From Limosilactobacillus reuteri subsp. reuteri (GTDB lineage: Bacteria; Bacillota; Bacilli; Lactobacillales; Lactobacillaceae): a DNA stretch of 64,000 bases. The translations under genes and the position numbers were made by a program. Below, in pieces: positions 36,417 to 45,630 of the stretch (its first letter is position 1; every line of letters starts with the position of its first letter). The notes under the pieces are model-generated. The model had not been told where the DNA came from. It was given only the letters and a program-made list of their open reading frames with translations, and did no database searches. Where the stretch lies: the NCBI RefSeq assembly GCF_000016825.1, contig NC_009513.1, positions 1,139,501-1,203,500 on the forward strand, given 5' to 3'.

Positions 36417-37027
36417 TTATCCACCTCCCATTAACATTGCTAACTTCTTATGGGCATCCCCCGTATTCATTGGTCGATCTTCCCTAGATTTAGCACTCAG
36501 TATTTTCAGCAGTTCTTCATATTCTTGGCAGTCAACTTGTGATGGTGCCATTCCGCCTTGAAACATTAGCTGCTTTTTTAGATAGTTACGATCTTCAATT
36601 TCCTGTTTCAGTGAATCTATTGATCGGAGGATTTCTCCCCTTATCCTTTTGGGCCCTTTTTCTTATTATTAACCGTCTTTTGATATGTATCTTCTGGTAC
36701 ACCTTTAATACGATTGCAGACATAACTTACATAACTCCCAAGTTGCTGATAATCGACACGGTCTTTGATCATATCAACTTGTTTATCACTCAGTTTTAAG
36801 ACATCTTGAAGAAAGACAAAGATCTTTTTATTAACTTCTCGTTCTTTCTTTAGGGTAGCAATCATGGCTTCACTACTGTCTAGATTTTTCTCTGATTTAC
36901 TAAGTTCAGCATCCAAAGAAAGTAATGTAATCATCATTTCATCTGCTTTATCGACCGCTCCTACTGTTGCATGAATATTAATTGGTTTGCCAAGGCCGAT
37001 TTGCTTTGTATTAATTTTAACCGTCAT
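36417..37027 (-). CDS. Tail assembly chaperone GT, made by -1 frameshift
   Basis: The zero-frame product (gpG-like, 36,641-37,027, 128 aa) starts MTVKINTKQIG and ends KKKGPKG. Near its end the slippery heptamer C CCA AAA lies at 36,653-36,647. A -1 shift there opens a frame that runs without stop to the TAA at 36,419-36,417 and adds about 76 residues (RIRGEILRSIDSLKQEIED...). The fused GT protein of about 203 aa is the usual partner that loads tail tube protein onto the tape measure. GGAGG sets the start. The T part has no start signal of its own. Confidence 0.85.
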
Positions 37028-37088
37028 ATTTACCTCCATTCAGCCGCCCATTTCTGTACTGTTTATTTCAACGGCGACTTATCTTCAC

Positions 37089-37799
37089 TTAAACAGTTGG
37101 CTTATTTACATCAGACTGATTTGTATTTGCAAAACTACCAGTTCCAGTTGCTTGAATATAGCTTGCCATTGGATTATCTCCAGAATAGCCACCGAACACT
37201 TCTTTCAACATTGTTTCAAAGCCTTGCCATGCTGAATCGCCAGTATTATAGGCTTTGAAAGATTGTTGAGAGCCTTCTTTGTTTAAGAAGACATTATTAG
37301 GGATTGGGTTCAGACTCTGATAGGTAAACGCAACATTGCTATCAGTTTCATTCTTGTTATTTGTTCCATGATTACGCGTAGGAAGCGTCATTTCACCATT
37401 TGCAAAGGCGTCAAAGAACCAATTCCCGTCAAAGTCATGGGATGCAATAAGAAGCGCAACATGCGGTTTCTTATTAGAAAGAACACGACCACCGTTAATA
37501 TCCGTATAACCTACCATTTTACTTCCATCTTCATATGGCATATCCAACATAGTTAATGCAACTTGTGGTGTTGGCACCCCGTGATTAATTCGCTTAACTT
37601 TATTGTTAGCATATTGTTGTTGCCCTGCTTCTTCTAGGCCGGTGATATTAGCAGTAGTAGCACCATCGCCATCACCGTCCCAAAGAGCAATTCCTTTTGG
37701 CCCTAATCCGCCTTTTTCGGGATCAGTAATTAAAACACCTTTGTCATCTGTAATTCCAGCCATAACAAAGTCGATCCCTTTAATAGACATTCCTGCCAT
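37089..37799 (-). CDS. Major tail tube protein
   Basis: A 236-aa protein of the phi13/Lactobacillus type major tail family, starting MAGMSIKGIDFVMAGITDDKG. Typical blocks are GLGPKGIALWDGDG and the conserved VALTML / ALLIASHDFDG core. It is placed directly before the chaperone pair and after the tail completion genes, the standard order. Confidence 0.85.
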   Translation of the reverse strand: MAGMSIKGIDFVMAGITDDKGVLITDPEKGGLGPKGIALWDGDGDGATTANITGLEEAGQQQYANNKVKRINHGVPTPQVALTMLDMPYEDGSKMVGYTDINGGRVLSNKKPHVALLIASHDFDGNWFFDAFANGEMTLPTRNHGTNNKNETDSNVAFTYQSLNPIPNNVFLNKEGSQQSFKAYNTGDSAWQGFETMLKEVFGGYSGDNPMASYIQATGTGSFANTNQSDVNKPTV

Positions 37800-37803
37800 T
37801 TTC

Positions 37804-38187
37804 TCACACTCCTTTTATTACTAAATCTTTGGCAAAATAAAAGACCTTGGTACTTTGACCAGTATCAGGATCTTTCACATGCGCTTTTGATTGTTCAACC
37901 GTCCATTTGTCATGAACGAATTTCTTTGCTAATTCTATTTCCAAGTTTGTTACATCTTCTCCGCTCAATGCTTTTCGATAAAAAAGCTGCACCTCAACGC
38001 CAATTGTCCATCCCTTAAAGGTGGCATTTGCATAATAAGTAGGCTCATTAAGCCATTCAGTTATTAAACAAATTGTTTTGGCTTGATTTCCGATAATTTC
38101 TTTAGGAATCGATTCTCGATATACTTCATCAATTAACGAAAATTTATTCTTTATCAATAACTCTGCTTGTTGTGAAGGAGATTTCAT
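37804..38187 (-). CDS. Tail completion/terminator-like protein (DUF806 type)
   Basis: A 127-aa protein (MKSPSQQAELLIKNKFSLID...) of the family seen between the gp10-like gene and the tail tube gene in lactobacillus and lactococcal phages. The position equals that of the tail terminator. It overlaps the upstream gene by 4 bp. Confidence 0.75.
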   Translation of the reverse strand: MKSPSQQAELLIKNKFSLIDEVYRESIPKEIIGNQAKTICLITEWLNEPTYYANATFKGWTIGVEVQLFYRKALSGEDVTNLEIELAKKFVHDKWTVEQSKAHVKDPDTGQSTKVFYFAKDLVIKGV

Positions 38188-38609
38188 TTTTGCTGACCTC
38201 GATAGACTTTTGCTTGAGCCTCGAATACCTCATCTTTGGCATCACGCCTCGTATTATCAATAAAGTGGTCTCCACGCATCTTTACTGTTCCATCGTTTAA
38301 GAATCTAGCAATACGTGCATGATTAATGCCGCTATCTTTTGGCCCTTCAAACCCAACCAGAGAATTTCCGTTATCCACATCCCCCATATCTTTATTTTCA
38401 AAGATAATCGAATCAGCTAAGTGTTTAACCTTCCCTGTCTTCCGTCCCGGCTGGTAGTGCTTCTCTTGCGTTACTTCCTTCAACTTTGAAACAAGGACTT
38501 CTGCACCAGCGGCAGTCATCTTTTTCTTAGTTTCATGATCAGGAACAGCAATTTTTTCTGCTTTTCTTCCAAATTCTTCTAGCGAAGCTGCAAAGTCCAC
38601 TTTAACCAA
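38184..38609 (-). CDS. HK97 gp10-like head-tail protein
   Basis: A 141-aa protein. The Lys-rich N-terminal helix, the HLADSI block and the GINHARIARFLNDGT segment are typical of the HK97 gp10-like family. It acts at the head-tail interface or in tail completion. It overlaps its neighbours by 4-8 bp. Confidence 0.82.
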   Translation of the reverse strand: MVKVDFAASLEEFGRKAEKIAVPDHETKKKMTAAGAEVLVSKLKEVTQEKHYQPGRKTGKVKHLADSIIFENKDMGDVDNGNSLVGFEGPKDSGINHARIARFLNDGTVKMRGDHFIDNTRRDAKDEVFEAQAKVYRGQQK

Positions 38610-38952
38610 CCTTCTTTCCAGTATCCTTTAGTGTAATTAAGTCATATCTTATTGGTGAATGGCTTTCATCACGGGAGATCGTAACAATATTATAGATAGT
38701 ATTATCATCATCTATTTGAGCTTGAAGATCATCTTCAACATGATATTGGGAACGAACAGCAATCACAATCGTTCCTTCAAGTTTAGTACCAAGTAATTGA
38801 TACTGTTGAGTTTGGCTTCGCTGGTAAAAAGCACAATGTAACTGCTGTCGAGTGATAAAACTTTCGTGTGATCCTTCAATTGACTCATCACTAATGGTTT
38901 CTGTCTTGCCAAATTTAACTTTATGATTCAGCCGGCTGATCGGAAGTTTCAT
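38602..38952 (-). CDS. Head closure protein (head-tail joining family)
   Basis: A 116-aa beta-rich protein beginning MKLPISRLNHKVKFGK, matching the SPP1 gp16-like head-tail joining family. The start is the ATG at 38952 after GAGGAGAG, within the end of the connector gene. Confidence 0.8.
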   Translation of the reverse strand: MKLPISRLNHKVKFGKTETISDESIEGSHESFITRQQLHCAFYQRSQTQQYQLLGTKLEGTIVIAVRSQYHVEDDLQAQIDDDNTIYNIVTISRDESHSPIRYDLITLKDTGKKVG

Positions 38953-39289
38953 TCTTGTCACTCTCCTCATCGTACGAATTCCTTAATCCTCGTAATTGAC
39001 CAATGATACTATTAACTGTTAAATCAATGGGATAAGTTTGAGTATCAGATAAGGCTAAACGATTTTGATAATAAGTTCCTGCTAATGACATAACAGCAAT
39101 ATCAACTAACGACACTACTCGCGAATCATCATAAAAGCCATTAACATCTTCACCAATCGCATTATGGATAAATGACGTTGCCGCTTTGACGTATGAATTT
39201 AGTAATTGGTCATCGCTATCGTCATCAAGATAGAGCATTTCACGTACTCGTGGTACCAGCTTATCGAGGCTGGGTGTTTCATCACTCAT
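38921..39289 (-). CDS. Head-tail connector (gp6/gp15-like)
   Basis: A 122-aa, mainly helical protein (DKLVPRVREMLYLDD, then AATSFIHNAIGED) of the DNA-packaging connector family that docks under the portal. It directly follows the capsid gene, as usual. Confidence 0.8.
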   Translation of the reverse strand: MSDETPSLDKLVPRVREMLYLDDDSDDQLLNSYVKAATSFIHNAIGEDVNGFYDDSRVVSLVDIAVMSLAGTYYQNRLALSDTQTYPIDLTVNSIIGQLRGLRNSYDEESDKNETSDQPAES

Positions 39290-39308
39290 GATGATCACTC
39301 ACTTTCAA

Positions 39309-40484
39309 TTAGGCAGTCTTACCAGAAGCTTCTGGAGTGGTTGCTTGCTGGTTGGCAACAGCCTTGAATGAAGCAGTAGCCCAAGCACCATCATCAATTA
39401 CTTCAACGTCAAACCGGTCAATAACCCGCACTTTGTAAAGATCATGTTCAAATGCGCCAGCACCAATATTGGTTGAAAGCAATGACATATGCTCACGATC
39501 ATAAAGCGTAATTCCTTGCTTCAAGTCACCAAAGTAAAGCGGGTGAGTGCCAGCCGCTACGTCAGGTAACCATTTGTCAGCAACTACGGTGATAGTCTTA
39601 CCATCTAAACGGTACACATCTGGTTGGGTTACGTCACGTTGAAGCATATAACGTCCTTGAGCGTCCTTAACCTTAGAAAGGACATTATAACCGGATTGAT
39701 TAGTAACGAAACTTGAACTGGACATAATCGCCGGATCTAACGTGTTATTTTCTAGATCTTTGATATCATCAAAGCTTGCGATAGTAGGCTTCTTAGCTGG
39801 CTTACCCATTGCTTCGATAATCTTAGCATTACGAGTAACAGTTACCTTCTTTGCTACCCAGTTTGACAACCAAGCAAGGATGTTTTCGACAGTATCCTTT
39901 AAAAGACTGTTAGTAACAGTTTGAATTGCTGCGTATCGATGAATAGCATACTTAATAAGTGTTAATTCTGGATCGTCCATATCTGGAATAGTAGCTGTTT
40001 CATCATCTAAATCGGTCATTGGTGTAATGTCACTTAGTTTTTCATATGTCCGTGTACCGGTAGTTGTAGTAACAGATTCAACATTTACCAAGTTTTGTAA
40101 CGTGGCAAATTGACGAACGAGTTGATGAATAGCGTATTGAATATCGTCCGGAATAGTTAGGCCACCATTACCCGTGCCAGTCTTACCAGAAGTAACCATG
40201 TCCTTGAATTCACGAACAAATTGGTCTTTAATATCCATTTCTTTTTTGTTTAAAGGCTTCTTGTCTTCAGACTTCATAGCCTTAACTTTTTGAGCGCGTG
40301 CTTCGTCAAGCTGATCCTTAATAGCATCTCGTTGAATTTTAGCGTTATCACGTTGTTCCTTTAATTCAGCAAACTTGTCTTTAGTGAAATTGTCATCAAG
40401 AACAGCAGCATTTAACTTGTTGTTTAAATCAGATACTTCTTGACCCTTGGCAATCCAAGCATCATTTAATTCATTAATTCCCAT
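39309..40484 (-). CDS. Major capsid protein, HK97 fold
   Basis: A 391-aa capsid precursor. Residues 1 to about 90 form a Lys/Glu/Gln-rich coiled-coil scaffolding (delta) domain expected to be removed by the adjacent protease; the rest is the HK97-fold subunit (start of mature region near GKTGTGNGGLTIPDD). AGGAG places the start at the ATG 40484. It overlaps the protease gene by 11 bp. Confidence 0.9.
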   Translation of the reverse strand: MGINELNDAWIAKGQEVSDLNNKLNAAVLDDNFTKDKFAELKEQRDNAKIQRDAIKDQLDEARAQKVKAMKSEDKKPLNKKEMDIKDQFVREFKDMVTSGKTGTGNGGLTIPDDIQYAIHQLVRQFATLQNLVNVESVTTTTGTRTYEKLSDITPMTDLDDETATIPDMDDPELTLIKYAIHRYAAIQTVTNSLLKDTVENILAWLSNWVAKKVTVTRNAKIIEAMGKPAKKPTIASFDDIKDLENNTLDPAIMSSSSFVTNQSGYNVLSKVKDAQGRYMLQRDVTQPDVYRLDGKTITVVADKWLPDVAAGTHPLYFGDLKQGITLYDREHMSLLSTNIGAGAFEHDLYKVRVIDRFDVEVIDDGAWATASFKAVANQQATTPEASGKTA

Positions 40485-41205
40485 TAATTTCATCTCCTAG
40501 TAAAATTGCCAACTTCTGATCTTTAAGACTAGGAGTTGGCTTTTCTTTGTTATTTATCGGTGTTTCCACTTCGTTTTTAGACTTGGCATCTCGTGCTTTA
40601 GCCAGAACAGTTTTGATTTTTGCGATAGCAGTAGAATTAAGAATGGGTTGGTTGCTAACAGCATTAACCACTTGGGGAGTTTTAGAACCAGCCGAAATAT
40701 TATCAGCAAAGCCCTTGTCAACTGCATCTTGAGCAGTCATCCAAGTTTCATTAGCCATTAACTGTAAGATATCGTCACGATCCATTCCCGTCTTAGCTTC
40801 ATAAGCGTTAACAATAGACTGGTCCATAACATCTAACATCTTAGAATCATGCGCAAAGTCATCCGCATTCCCCATAGAAATAGTAGAGGCTTTATGAATC
40901 ATCATTTGACTGGTAGGACTCATGTTGATTTCATCCCCTGCCATCGCAATAACAGAAGCAGCAGAAGCAGCTAATCCTTGAATATTAACTACTACCTTAC
41001 CTGAATAAGCTTTAAGCATGGTATAGATTTCGGAAGCAGCAAAGACGCTACCCCCACCGCTAGCAATATCAACTTCAATATCCTCATCGCTATTATTAAG
41101 TACATCTTCTACTTGATTAGGGCTAACACAATCATATCCAAGCCAATCATAGATATCGGCATCATCATTGCTGACAATAACGCCCTTAACGTTAATCTTG
41201 GTCAT
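40474..41205 (-). CDS. Head maturation protease, ClpP (S14) type
   Basis: A 243-aa serine protease of the S14 prohead protease group. The catalytic Ser lies in GLAASAASVIAMAG and the His in MMIHKAS; the SGGGSVFA block forms the oxyanion strand. It removes the capsid delta domain. GGAGG sets the start at 41205 (41208 possible), 14 bp inside the end of the portal gene. Confidence 0.88.
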   Translation of the reverse strand: MTKINVKGVIVSNDDADIYDWLGYDCVSPNQVEDVLNNSDEDIEVDIASGGGSVFAASEIYTMLKAYSGKVVVNIQGLAASAASVIAMAGDEINMSPTSQMMIHKASTISMGNADDFAHDSKMLDVMDQSIVNAYEAKTGMDRDDILQLMANETWMTAQDAVDKGFADNISAGSKTPQVVNAVSNQPILNSTAIAKIKTVLAKARDAKSKNEVETPINNKEKPTPSLKDQKLAILLGDEINGN

Positions 41206-42382
41206 CATTATCACCTCCTTCCGTTGATTGCTTATCATCAGAAGAAACCATTTGAACGGGCTGAACTTGTACCTTTGGTTGTTCTTTTTCAGGCATATCA
41301 TCTGGTAGGTATCCGACTTGTTGCAATAACCAAGCTGCTTGATTAGCACCAAGTGTCCCGTTCTTCTGTAAGTTAGCAATTGTAGAAGCGTACTCATCGC
41401 CTAATGGGTCAATTGCAGACCGCAAATCCAAAGTGATATTAGCATTAAGCTTATTATTAAGTTCTCCCGTAATTGCTTTAGCATATCGAGAAAGTGACTT
41501 AACATAGGCATTACCCATCATTTGAATTGATGATTGCTGATCACCTTGACCATTAATAATACTGTCAGAGACACCATAAACTTTAGCGATTTGAGCGCCA
41601 GTCCAATTAACTTGATTAAGTAACTGGGCAACATTGCTTTTAACTTCTAGCGGCGTATATTCTTCCAAGTCATCGAGAACGATCGGCCCATTCTTGGAGT
41701 CAGACGTTTGCTTCATAAATTTCCTTGAACGAGAAGCCTTGTCCTTATCACTGAGCAATCCTCCGTGTTTAATCGATAAAATACCCGGAGCAAGAATAGA
41801 ACGTCCCAGAGCGCTTAATGTGAGCTTGTTAGACTGATCTTTAATTTGAAGTTCATTTGCTAATGCAGATAAAGGACTAATCCCAGTCTTACCGCCATTC
41901 TGCGATAGCAAACGAACGTGGATTAAATCGGACTGCGGAACTGCTTCCATAACTCCTATTTCTGGTTCATCAAAATTAATGTTGTAGATTAATCCAGAAC
42001 CATCTTCTAATAAAAAAGGAGTAACTTGAGACGGTCTCAAATACTCCCATGTCATATCGGTTCCGTTTTGATTGCGCCAACGATAAGCGAAGCATTCCCC
42101 ACCTAACAGCAATTGAGCAAACATCGATTGCCAAAACGAATGTGCGTTACTCGTTTGTGTTGGGGTGTTAAGAATTCCTTGTGCCCGAGGCGCGTCTGCT
42201 TTAAGTTTTCCATTTGCTAAATCAGCGCTTAACTGAAAAACAATTGAATAAATGTCAGAGTTCTTCAAAGCAGTCCGAGCGTCTACATACTTATCTGAAT
42301 TATCAGGATTTAAGAAGTGCAAAATATCAGTATCATCTGTAACCGATAATCCCGGACTAACCTTTTGATTAAATAGCGGCAA
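41192..42382 (-). CDS. Portal protein, HK97 family
   Basis: A 396-aa portal subunit with family blocks LLLGGECFAYRWRN, WEYLRPSQVTP and the GKTGISPLSALANE segment. It forms the dodecameric ring at the capsid vertex through which DNA is packaged. The last 40 residues are Pro/Gln/Asp-rich. Confidence 0.9.
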   Translation of the reverse strand: MPLFNQKVSPGLSVTDDTDILHFLNPDNSDKYVDARTALKNSDIYSIVFQLSADLANGKLKADAPRAQGILNTPTQTSNAHSFWQSMFAQLLLGGECFAYRWRNQNGTDMTWEYLRPSQVTPFLLEDGSGLIYNINFDEPEIGVMEAVPQSDLIHVRLLSQNGGKTGISPLSALANELQIKDQSNKLTLSALGRSILAPGILSIKHGGLLSDKDKASRSRKFMKQTSDSKNGPIVLDDLEEYTPLEVKSNVAQLLNQVNWTGAQIAKVYGVSDSIINGQGDQQSSIQMMGNAYVKSLSRYAKAITGELNNKLNANITLDLRSAIDPLGDEYASTIANLQKNGTLGANQAAWLLQQVGYLPDDMPEKEQPKVQVQPVQMVSSDDKQSTEGGDNDDQD

Positions 42383-42399
42383 TAGCTTTCACCTCCTTT

Positions 42400-42579
42400 C
42401 TATTGAAGGCTAGCTATCTTCTCCGATAGATAACCAATAATGACCAAGCTAACCGCAATACTAAAAATGCCTGCTGTAAAGCTCAGCAGAAAAGATCCCC
42501 AGATAGCGAATGTAACCGCACTGAGGAAACAAATTACGTCAAAATAACGCCAAATAAATTTAAAAATATTAGTTATCAA
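42400..42579 (-). CDS. Small membrane protein (DUF1056-like)
   Basis: A protein of about 59 aa with two hydrophobic helices around an FIWRYFDVICF start. A similar small membrane protein is common between terL and portal in lactobacillus phages; its function is unknown. I choose TTG at 42579, which overlaps the terL stop codon, with AAGGA upstream; the frame could also start at the GTG at 42588. Confidence 0.65.
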   Translation of the reverse strand: MITNIFKFIWRYFDVICFLSAVTFAIWGSFLLSFTAGIFSIAVSLVIIGYLSEKIASLQ

Positions 42580-44458
42580 GTAAACCACTGTCCTTATTTT
42601 CAAACCATGCTTTAACCTGCTCTGCCGTCATTCGATCGACTTGCTGGCTCTTATCATTAGCAATCCCAAAGTCTTCAAAGTGATACATACCTTGATAGAG
42701 TGCGTCAATGATTGCATCGACCACATCAATCTTTAGTGTGGCCTTGGCCTTATCGACCTGAATACCGATCTTATCCTCGTAAATCTCGGCATTAATCAGA
42801 GCCTTTTCCATGATCTTGTCGTCTAATCGGCTAACATTGCCTTCAACAAAGATCTTTTGTAAAAATTTTGTGGGGTCCTTTAACTCGCTAGTCCGCTGTC
42901 GAATTGATTCCAACGGAAAATCAGTATTTAAATCCATCTGTTTGATCGCCGTCGTAGCACCCCAAGCATCGTAGCCGAAGAAGATAACCTTAAGATGGTT
43001 TTCATCAACATAATTTAATAGCCAATTGTAAACTTGTTCGTCATTGATTAATCCTTGTGGGTGACTTGTAACTGTACAGTACCCTTCATCTGCTAATTGA
43101 CGATAATTAATCCCATCTTGTTTTTCTTTAGCCTCGATTGACCCTGCTTTATTCCAAGGGATAAAACTATGTTGCTCAACGTGCCACTTTTGCTTACCTT
43201 TTTCATCTTGATAGGGATAAACAAATGCAATGGCTGTATTATCACTAAACATCGAATAGTCAAACCCGATATATACTTCTCGACCACGAATATCGAAGCG
43301 CGGAATAATCGCTCTTTCAATATCATCAAGTTTCAAGAAGCTATCTGCTGACTGCTGCATCCAAATATTCATTGATTTATTTTGGAAGCCTAACATATTA
43401 CCAGTTAGCATATTGTTATCTCTTTCAGTTTGCAGATCTAAAACAAACCGATCACGTTTTCCTGGCATATCCATCAACGGGTTAGATTTAGACCAGGTTT
43501 CCGGCTTAAATACTTCATTTTCATCATCTTGACACCAGTTCAAGACAAGATAAGCGTCCCCTTGGCGCAAATAATCAGCTTCCATTAGATTTTGAACTCG
43601 TTTTTCATCATTATGGAATGGTACTGATGGATTATCATAAGCAGTTGAAATTTGAATAAATTGTTTATTAGTAACATCCAGTTGTCCGGAAGTAATCTTC
43701 GAGATTTTACTATTATCTCCTACTTCAGGATCAGCAAATTCATCACCGATTGCAGTTTTGAAATGGAAAGAATCATATTGACCCGACTTGTAAGTTACCG
43801 CTAATAATCGACTTCCAGTTTTACTCATCACAATTTGATCCGACTGTGACGAAAGTGTCTTAGGATTAATTCCTAACTCTAAAACTAATTGACCAAATGG
43901 TGGAACTTCCATGAGGTACAAAAGCATCTGCTTGATATACCCCATCAGTTTACTAGTTTGTTTATAGTTAATAGAACTAACTAAGAAATCTTGACCTGCT
44001 TCATTAATTGCCTCAATCAAAAAGCTATAGATGGTTACAATTGACATTAGGTATGTTTTACCGTTATGCCGGGCAACAGATAAAATTGCTCGAGTGAATC
44101 GTTTATCTCCTTTACTATCACGCCAACCTACTAGCATGGCCAAAACAAATTGCTGCCACCCCATTAATTTAACTGGTTTACGAGTTTTAATTTCTGGACA
44201 AACTGAAGCAAATTTCAAAATATTTTGAACTTCGCTTGTATCGTAATGATAAGGGAAATCTTTAGCGTTTTGACGCTGCAAGTCTCGTAAATGTCTAAAA
44301 CATGCTAACTTAATTTGATACCCAGTAATGTATTTACCATCCAAAACATCAAAACAATATTTAGTACCAGCGTCCTGATATTTCTCTTTTATATTGCTAA
44401 AGTCAGTAGCCTGGTATGCACCAAGGACATCATGAGTTTGGGTTAAATCAATTTTCAT
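42569..44458 (-). CDS. terL: Terminase large subunit
   Basis: A 629-aa packaging motor. The ATPase half has a Walker A-like SVARHNGKTYLMS and a Walker B region around FKTAIGDEFAD. The nuclease half shows YIGFDYSMFSDN, an FFGYDAWG block and a C-terminal KATLKIDVVDAIIDAL. It belongs to the HK97/lactobacillus cos group. It is separated from terS by two genes on the opposite strand. Confidence 0.92.
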   Translation of the reverse strand: MKIDLTQTHDVLGAYQATDFSNIKEKYQDAGTKYCFDVLDGKYITGYQIKLACFRHLRDLQRQNAKDFPYHYDTSEVQNILKFASVCPEIKTRKPVKLMGWQQFVLAMLVGWRDSKGDKRFTRAILSVARHNGKTYLMSIVTIYSFLIEAINEAGQDFLVSSINYKQTSKLMGYIKQMLLYLMEVPPFGQLVLELGINPKTLSSQSDQIVMSKTGSRLLAVTYKSGQYDSFHFKTAIGDEFADPEVGDNSKISKITSGQLDVTNKQFIQISTAYDNPSVPFHNDEKRVQNLMEADYLRQGDAYLVLNWCQDDENEVFKPETWSKSNPLMDMPGKRDRFVLDLQTERDNNMLTGNMLGFQNKSMNIWMQQSADSFLKLDDIERAIIPRFDIRGREVYIGFDYSMFSDNTAIAFVYPYQDEKGKQKWHVEQHSFIPWNKAGSIEAKEKQDGINYRQLADEGYCTVTSHPQGLINDEQVYNWLLNYVDENHLKVIFFGYDAWGATTAIKQMDLNTDFPLESIRQRTSELKDPTKFLQKIFVEGNVSRLDDKIMEKALINAEIYEDKIGIQVDKAKATLKIDVVDAIIDALYQGMYHFEDFGIANDKSQQVDRMTAEQVKAWFENKDSGLLDN

Positions 44459-44489
44459 TTTCTCACTTCCTTTTTACTACTATGCAGAG

Positions 44490-44495
44490 TATAAT
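44490..44495 (+). promoter_or_regulatory. -10 box of the plus-strand cargo unit
   Basis: TATAAT lies 28 bp before the first cargo gene; the -35 region is weak. It gives the two plus-strand genes their own expression in the lysogen. Confidence 0.55.
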
Positions 44496-44523
44496 AAATA
44501 TAGAAATAAATGAGGTGTTATTA

Positions 44524-44697
44524 ATGCCAACTAAACAGACCCAATATAATAAAAAATGGGTAGATACCCACAAGCAACGAGCAAAGTATTTAAGCGATCG
44601 CTCTAGATCTCGTTCATTTATTCGTAATCAAGCAACTTTAGAAGACATCGAAGAATTCACTAAGCTCTTAGCAAAACGGAAAGAAGAATTACAATGA
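44524..44697 (+). CDS. Small basic protein, ribbon-helix-helix-like (cargo gene 1)
   Basis: A 57-aa protein with pattern YNKKWVDTHKQRAKYLSDRSRSRSFIRNQATLED, split here only for description. It resembles another phage gene, 46,376-46,555, in the Y-x-x-R-S-x-x-R-x-F-I/V-R block, so the two may be related DNA- or protein-binding peptides. GAGGTG sets the ATG at 44524. It overlaps cargo gene 2 by 4 bp (ATGA). Confidence 0.65.
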   Translation: MPTKQTQYNKKWVDTHKQRAKYLSDRSRSRSFIRNQATLEDIEEFTKLLAKRKEELQ

Positions 44698-45131
44698 CCT
44701 ATGATATTAAAGCAATCAAGAAAAATGCAGAACATTTAGGAAATGCTTATTTCGATGATAAAGATAAGCTTCTTTTAATCAACCACTCTACACTGTTAAA
44801 GCATAATCAATATGAAGTCATCAAATACGAGGACATTATGTATTGCTATGTGGATGAAAGTGATGGTGTACAAACAACTAATCACTCATTAGGATATGCT
44901 ACGCTGGGCGCAATGGTTGGTGGCTTTTTTGGTGCAATGGTTGGTGCTGCTGCCGGGAAACAACAACGGAAGGTTATTACTGGAATACAAGTTCAAGTAA
45001 TGACGACTGATCAAAAGGAACACTATATTGATTGTGTAAAGCTTCCAGATGCCAAGTTAAATGATATTCATTATTCTACTGGGCAAGCCGTTGGAAGTAA
45101 GGTTGAAGAAATCATTCAAAATAATTTGTAG
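44694..45131 (+). CDS. Membrane protein with glycine-zipper hairpin (cargo gene 2)
   Basis: A 145-aa protein. The first 75 residues are polar and beta-rich, then a glycine-zipper membrane hairpin (LGAMVGGFFGAMVGAAAG, about residues 70-88), then a polar domain. Such hairpins occur in membrane-active or channel-like proteins. With its small partner, own promoter and terminator it forms a self-contained unit between terS and terL. Possible roles are exclusion or toxin-type functions; not shown. Confidence 0.65.
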   Translation: MTYDIKAIKKNAEHLGNAYFDDKDKLLLINHSTLLKHNQYEVIKYEDIMYCYVDESDGVQTTNHSLGYATLGAMVGGFFGAMVGAAAGKQQRKVITGIQVQVMTTDQKEHYIDCVKLPDAKLNDIHYSTGQAVGSKVEEIIQNNL

Positions 45132-45132
45132 C

Positions 45133-45171
45133 AAAAAAGCAGTAATCCAACGACTACTGCTTTTTATTGTT
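45133..45171. terminator. Bidirectional terminator closing the cargo unit
   Basis: AAAGCAGTA pairs with TACTGCTTT (GACTACTGCTTTTT side), with T-runs on both strands. It ends the plus-strand unit and overlaps the terS 3' end. Confidence 0.8.
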
Positions 45172-45630
45172 ACTGAAAAATTCTTGAATACTCTTAGCGG
45201 TCGATCCTTCTTCTTTCTTACTTTGAACAGTTTTAAATAGTTCTGCTCGTGATTTCGGCGAAAGTCCTAATTGAATGCCAATTGTATTAAGCATTTGAGT
45301 AGCATCTTTTAACCTGCCAACTGCAGGATTCTTTTTCCAACCAACAAAATCCTTGCCAATTACTTTTCCCGTTTGAACATCCTGCAAAGAACGATATATT
45401 TTTTGCTGTGCTCCTTCTTTTTGTAAGTTATCATAAGCATTTCGATATTCTTGGTATTGAACGCAATATTGTTCAACAAGCATCGAGTCAATTCGTTGAA
45501 CTCTATTAGTTGCCTCTAAAAAGGGCACTACTTTTCGCCAACATGTCTTTGCAATTGGTGTTAAATATTTAGGTGGACTATATGATAAATGACCGTTATT
45601 TTGCTGATAGAATGCGTGTTTTACCATCAT
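45154..45630 (-). CDS. terS: Terminase small subunit, P27 family
   Basis: A 158-aa protein of the P27 small terminase family: PPKYLTPIAKTCWRKVVPFL, the AYDNLQKEGAQ segment and the C-terminal LGLSPKSRAEL block are typical. It binds the cos region and recruits TerL. GAGGTG precedes the start at 45630. Confidence 0.9.
   Translation of the reverse strand: MMVKHAFYQQNNGHLSYSPPKYLTPIAKTCWRKVVPFLEATNRVQRIDSMLVEQYCVQYQEYRNAYDNLQKEGAQQKIYRSLQDVQTGKVIGKDFVGWKKNPAVGRLKDATQMLNTIGIQLGLSPKSRAELFKTVQSKKEEGSTAKSIQEFFSNNKKQ

Noticed and set aside
40474..41397. Longer N-terminus of the head protease (from 41,397)
   Set aside because: The extra 64 codons overlap the portal gene, are not protease-like and lack a binding site; GGAGG at about 41,215 sets the start at 41,205.
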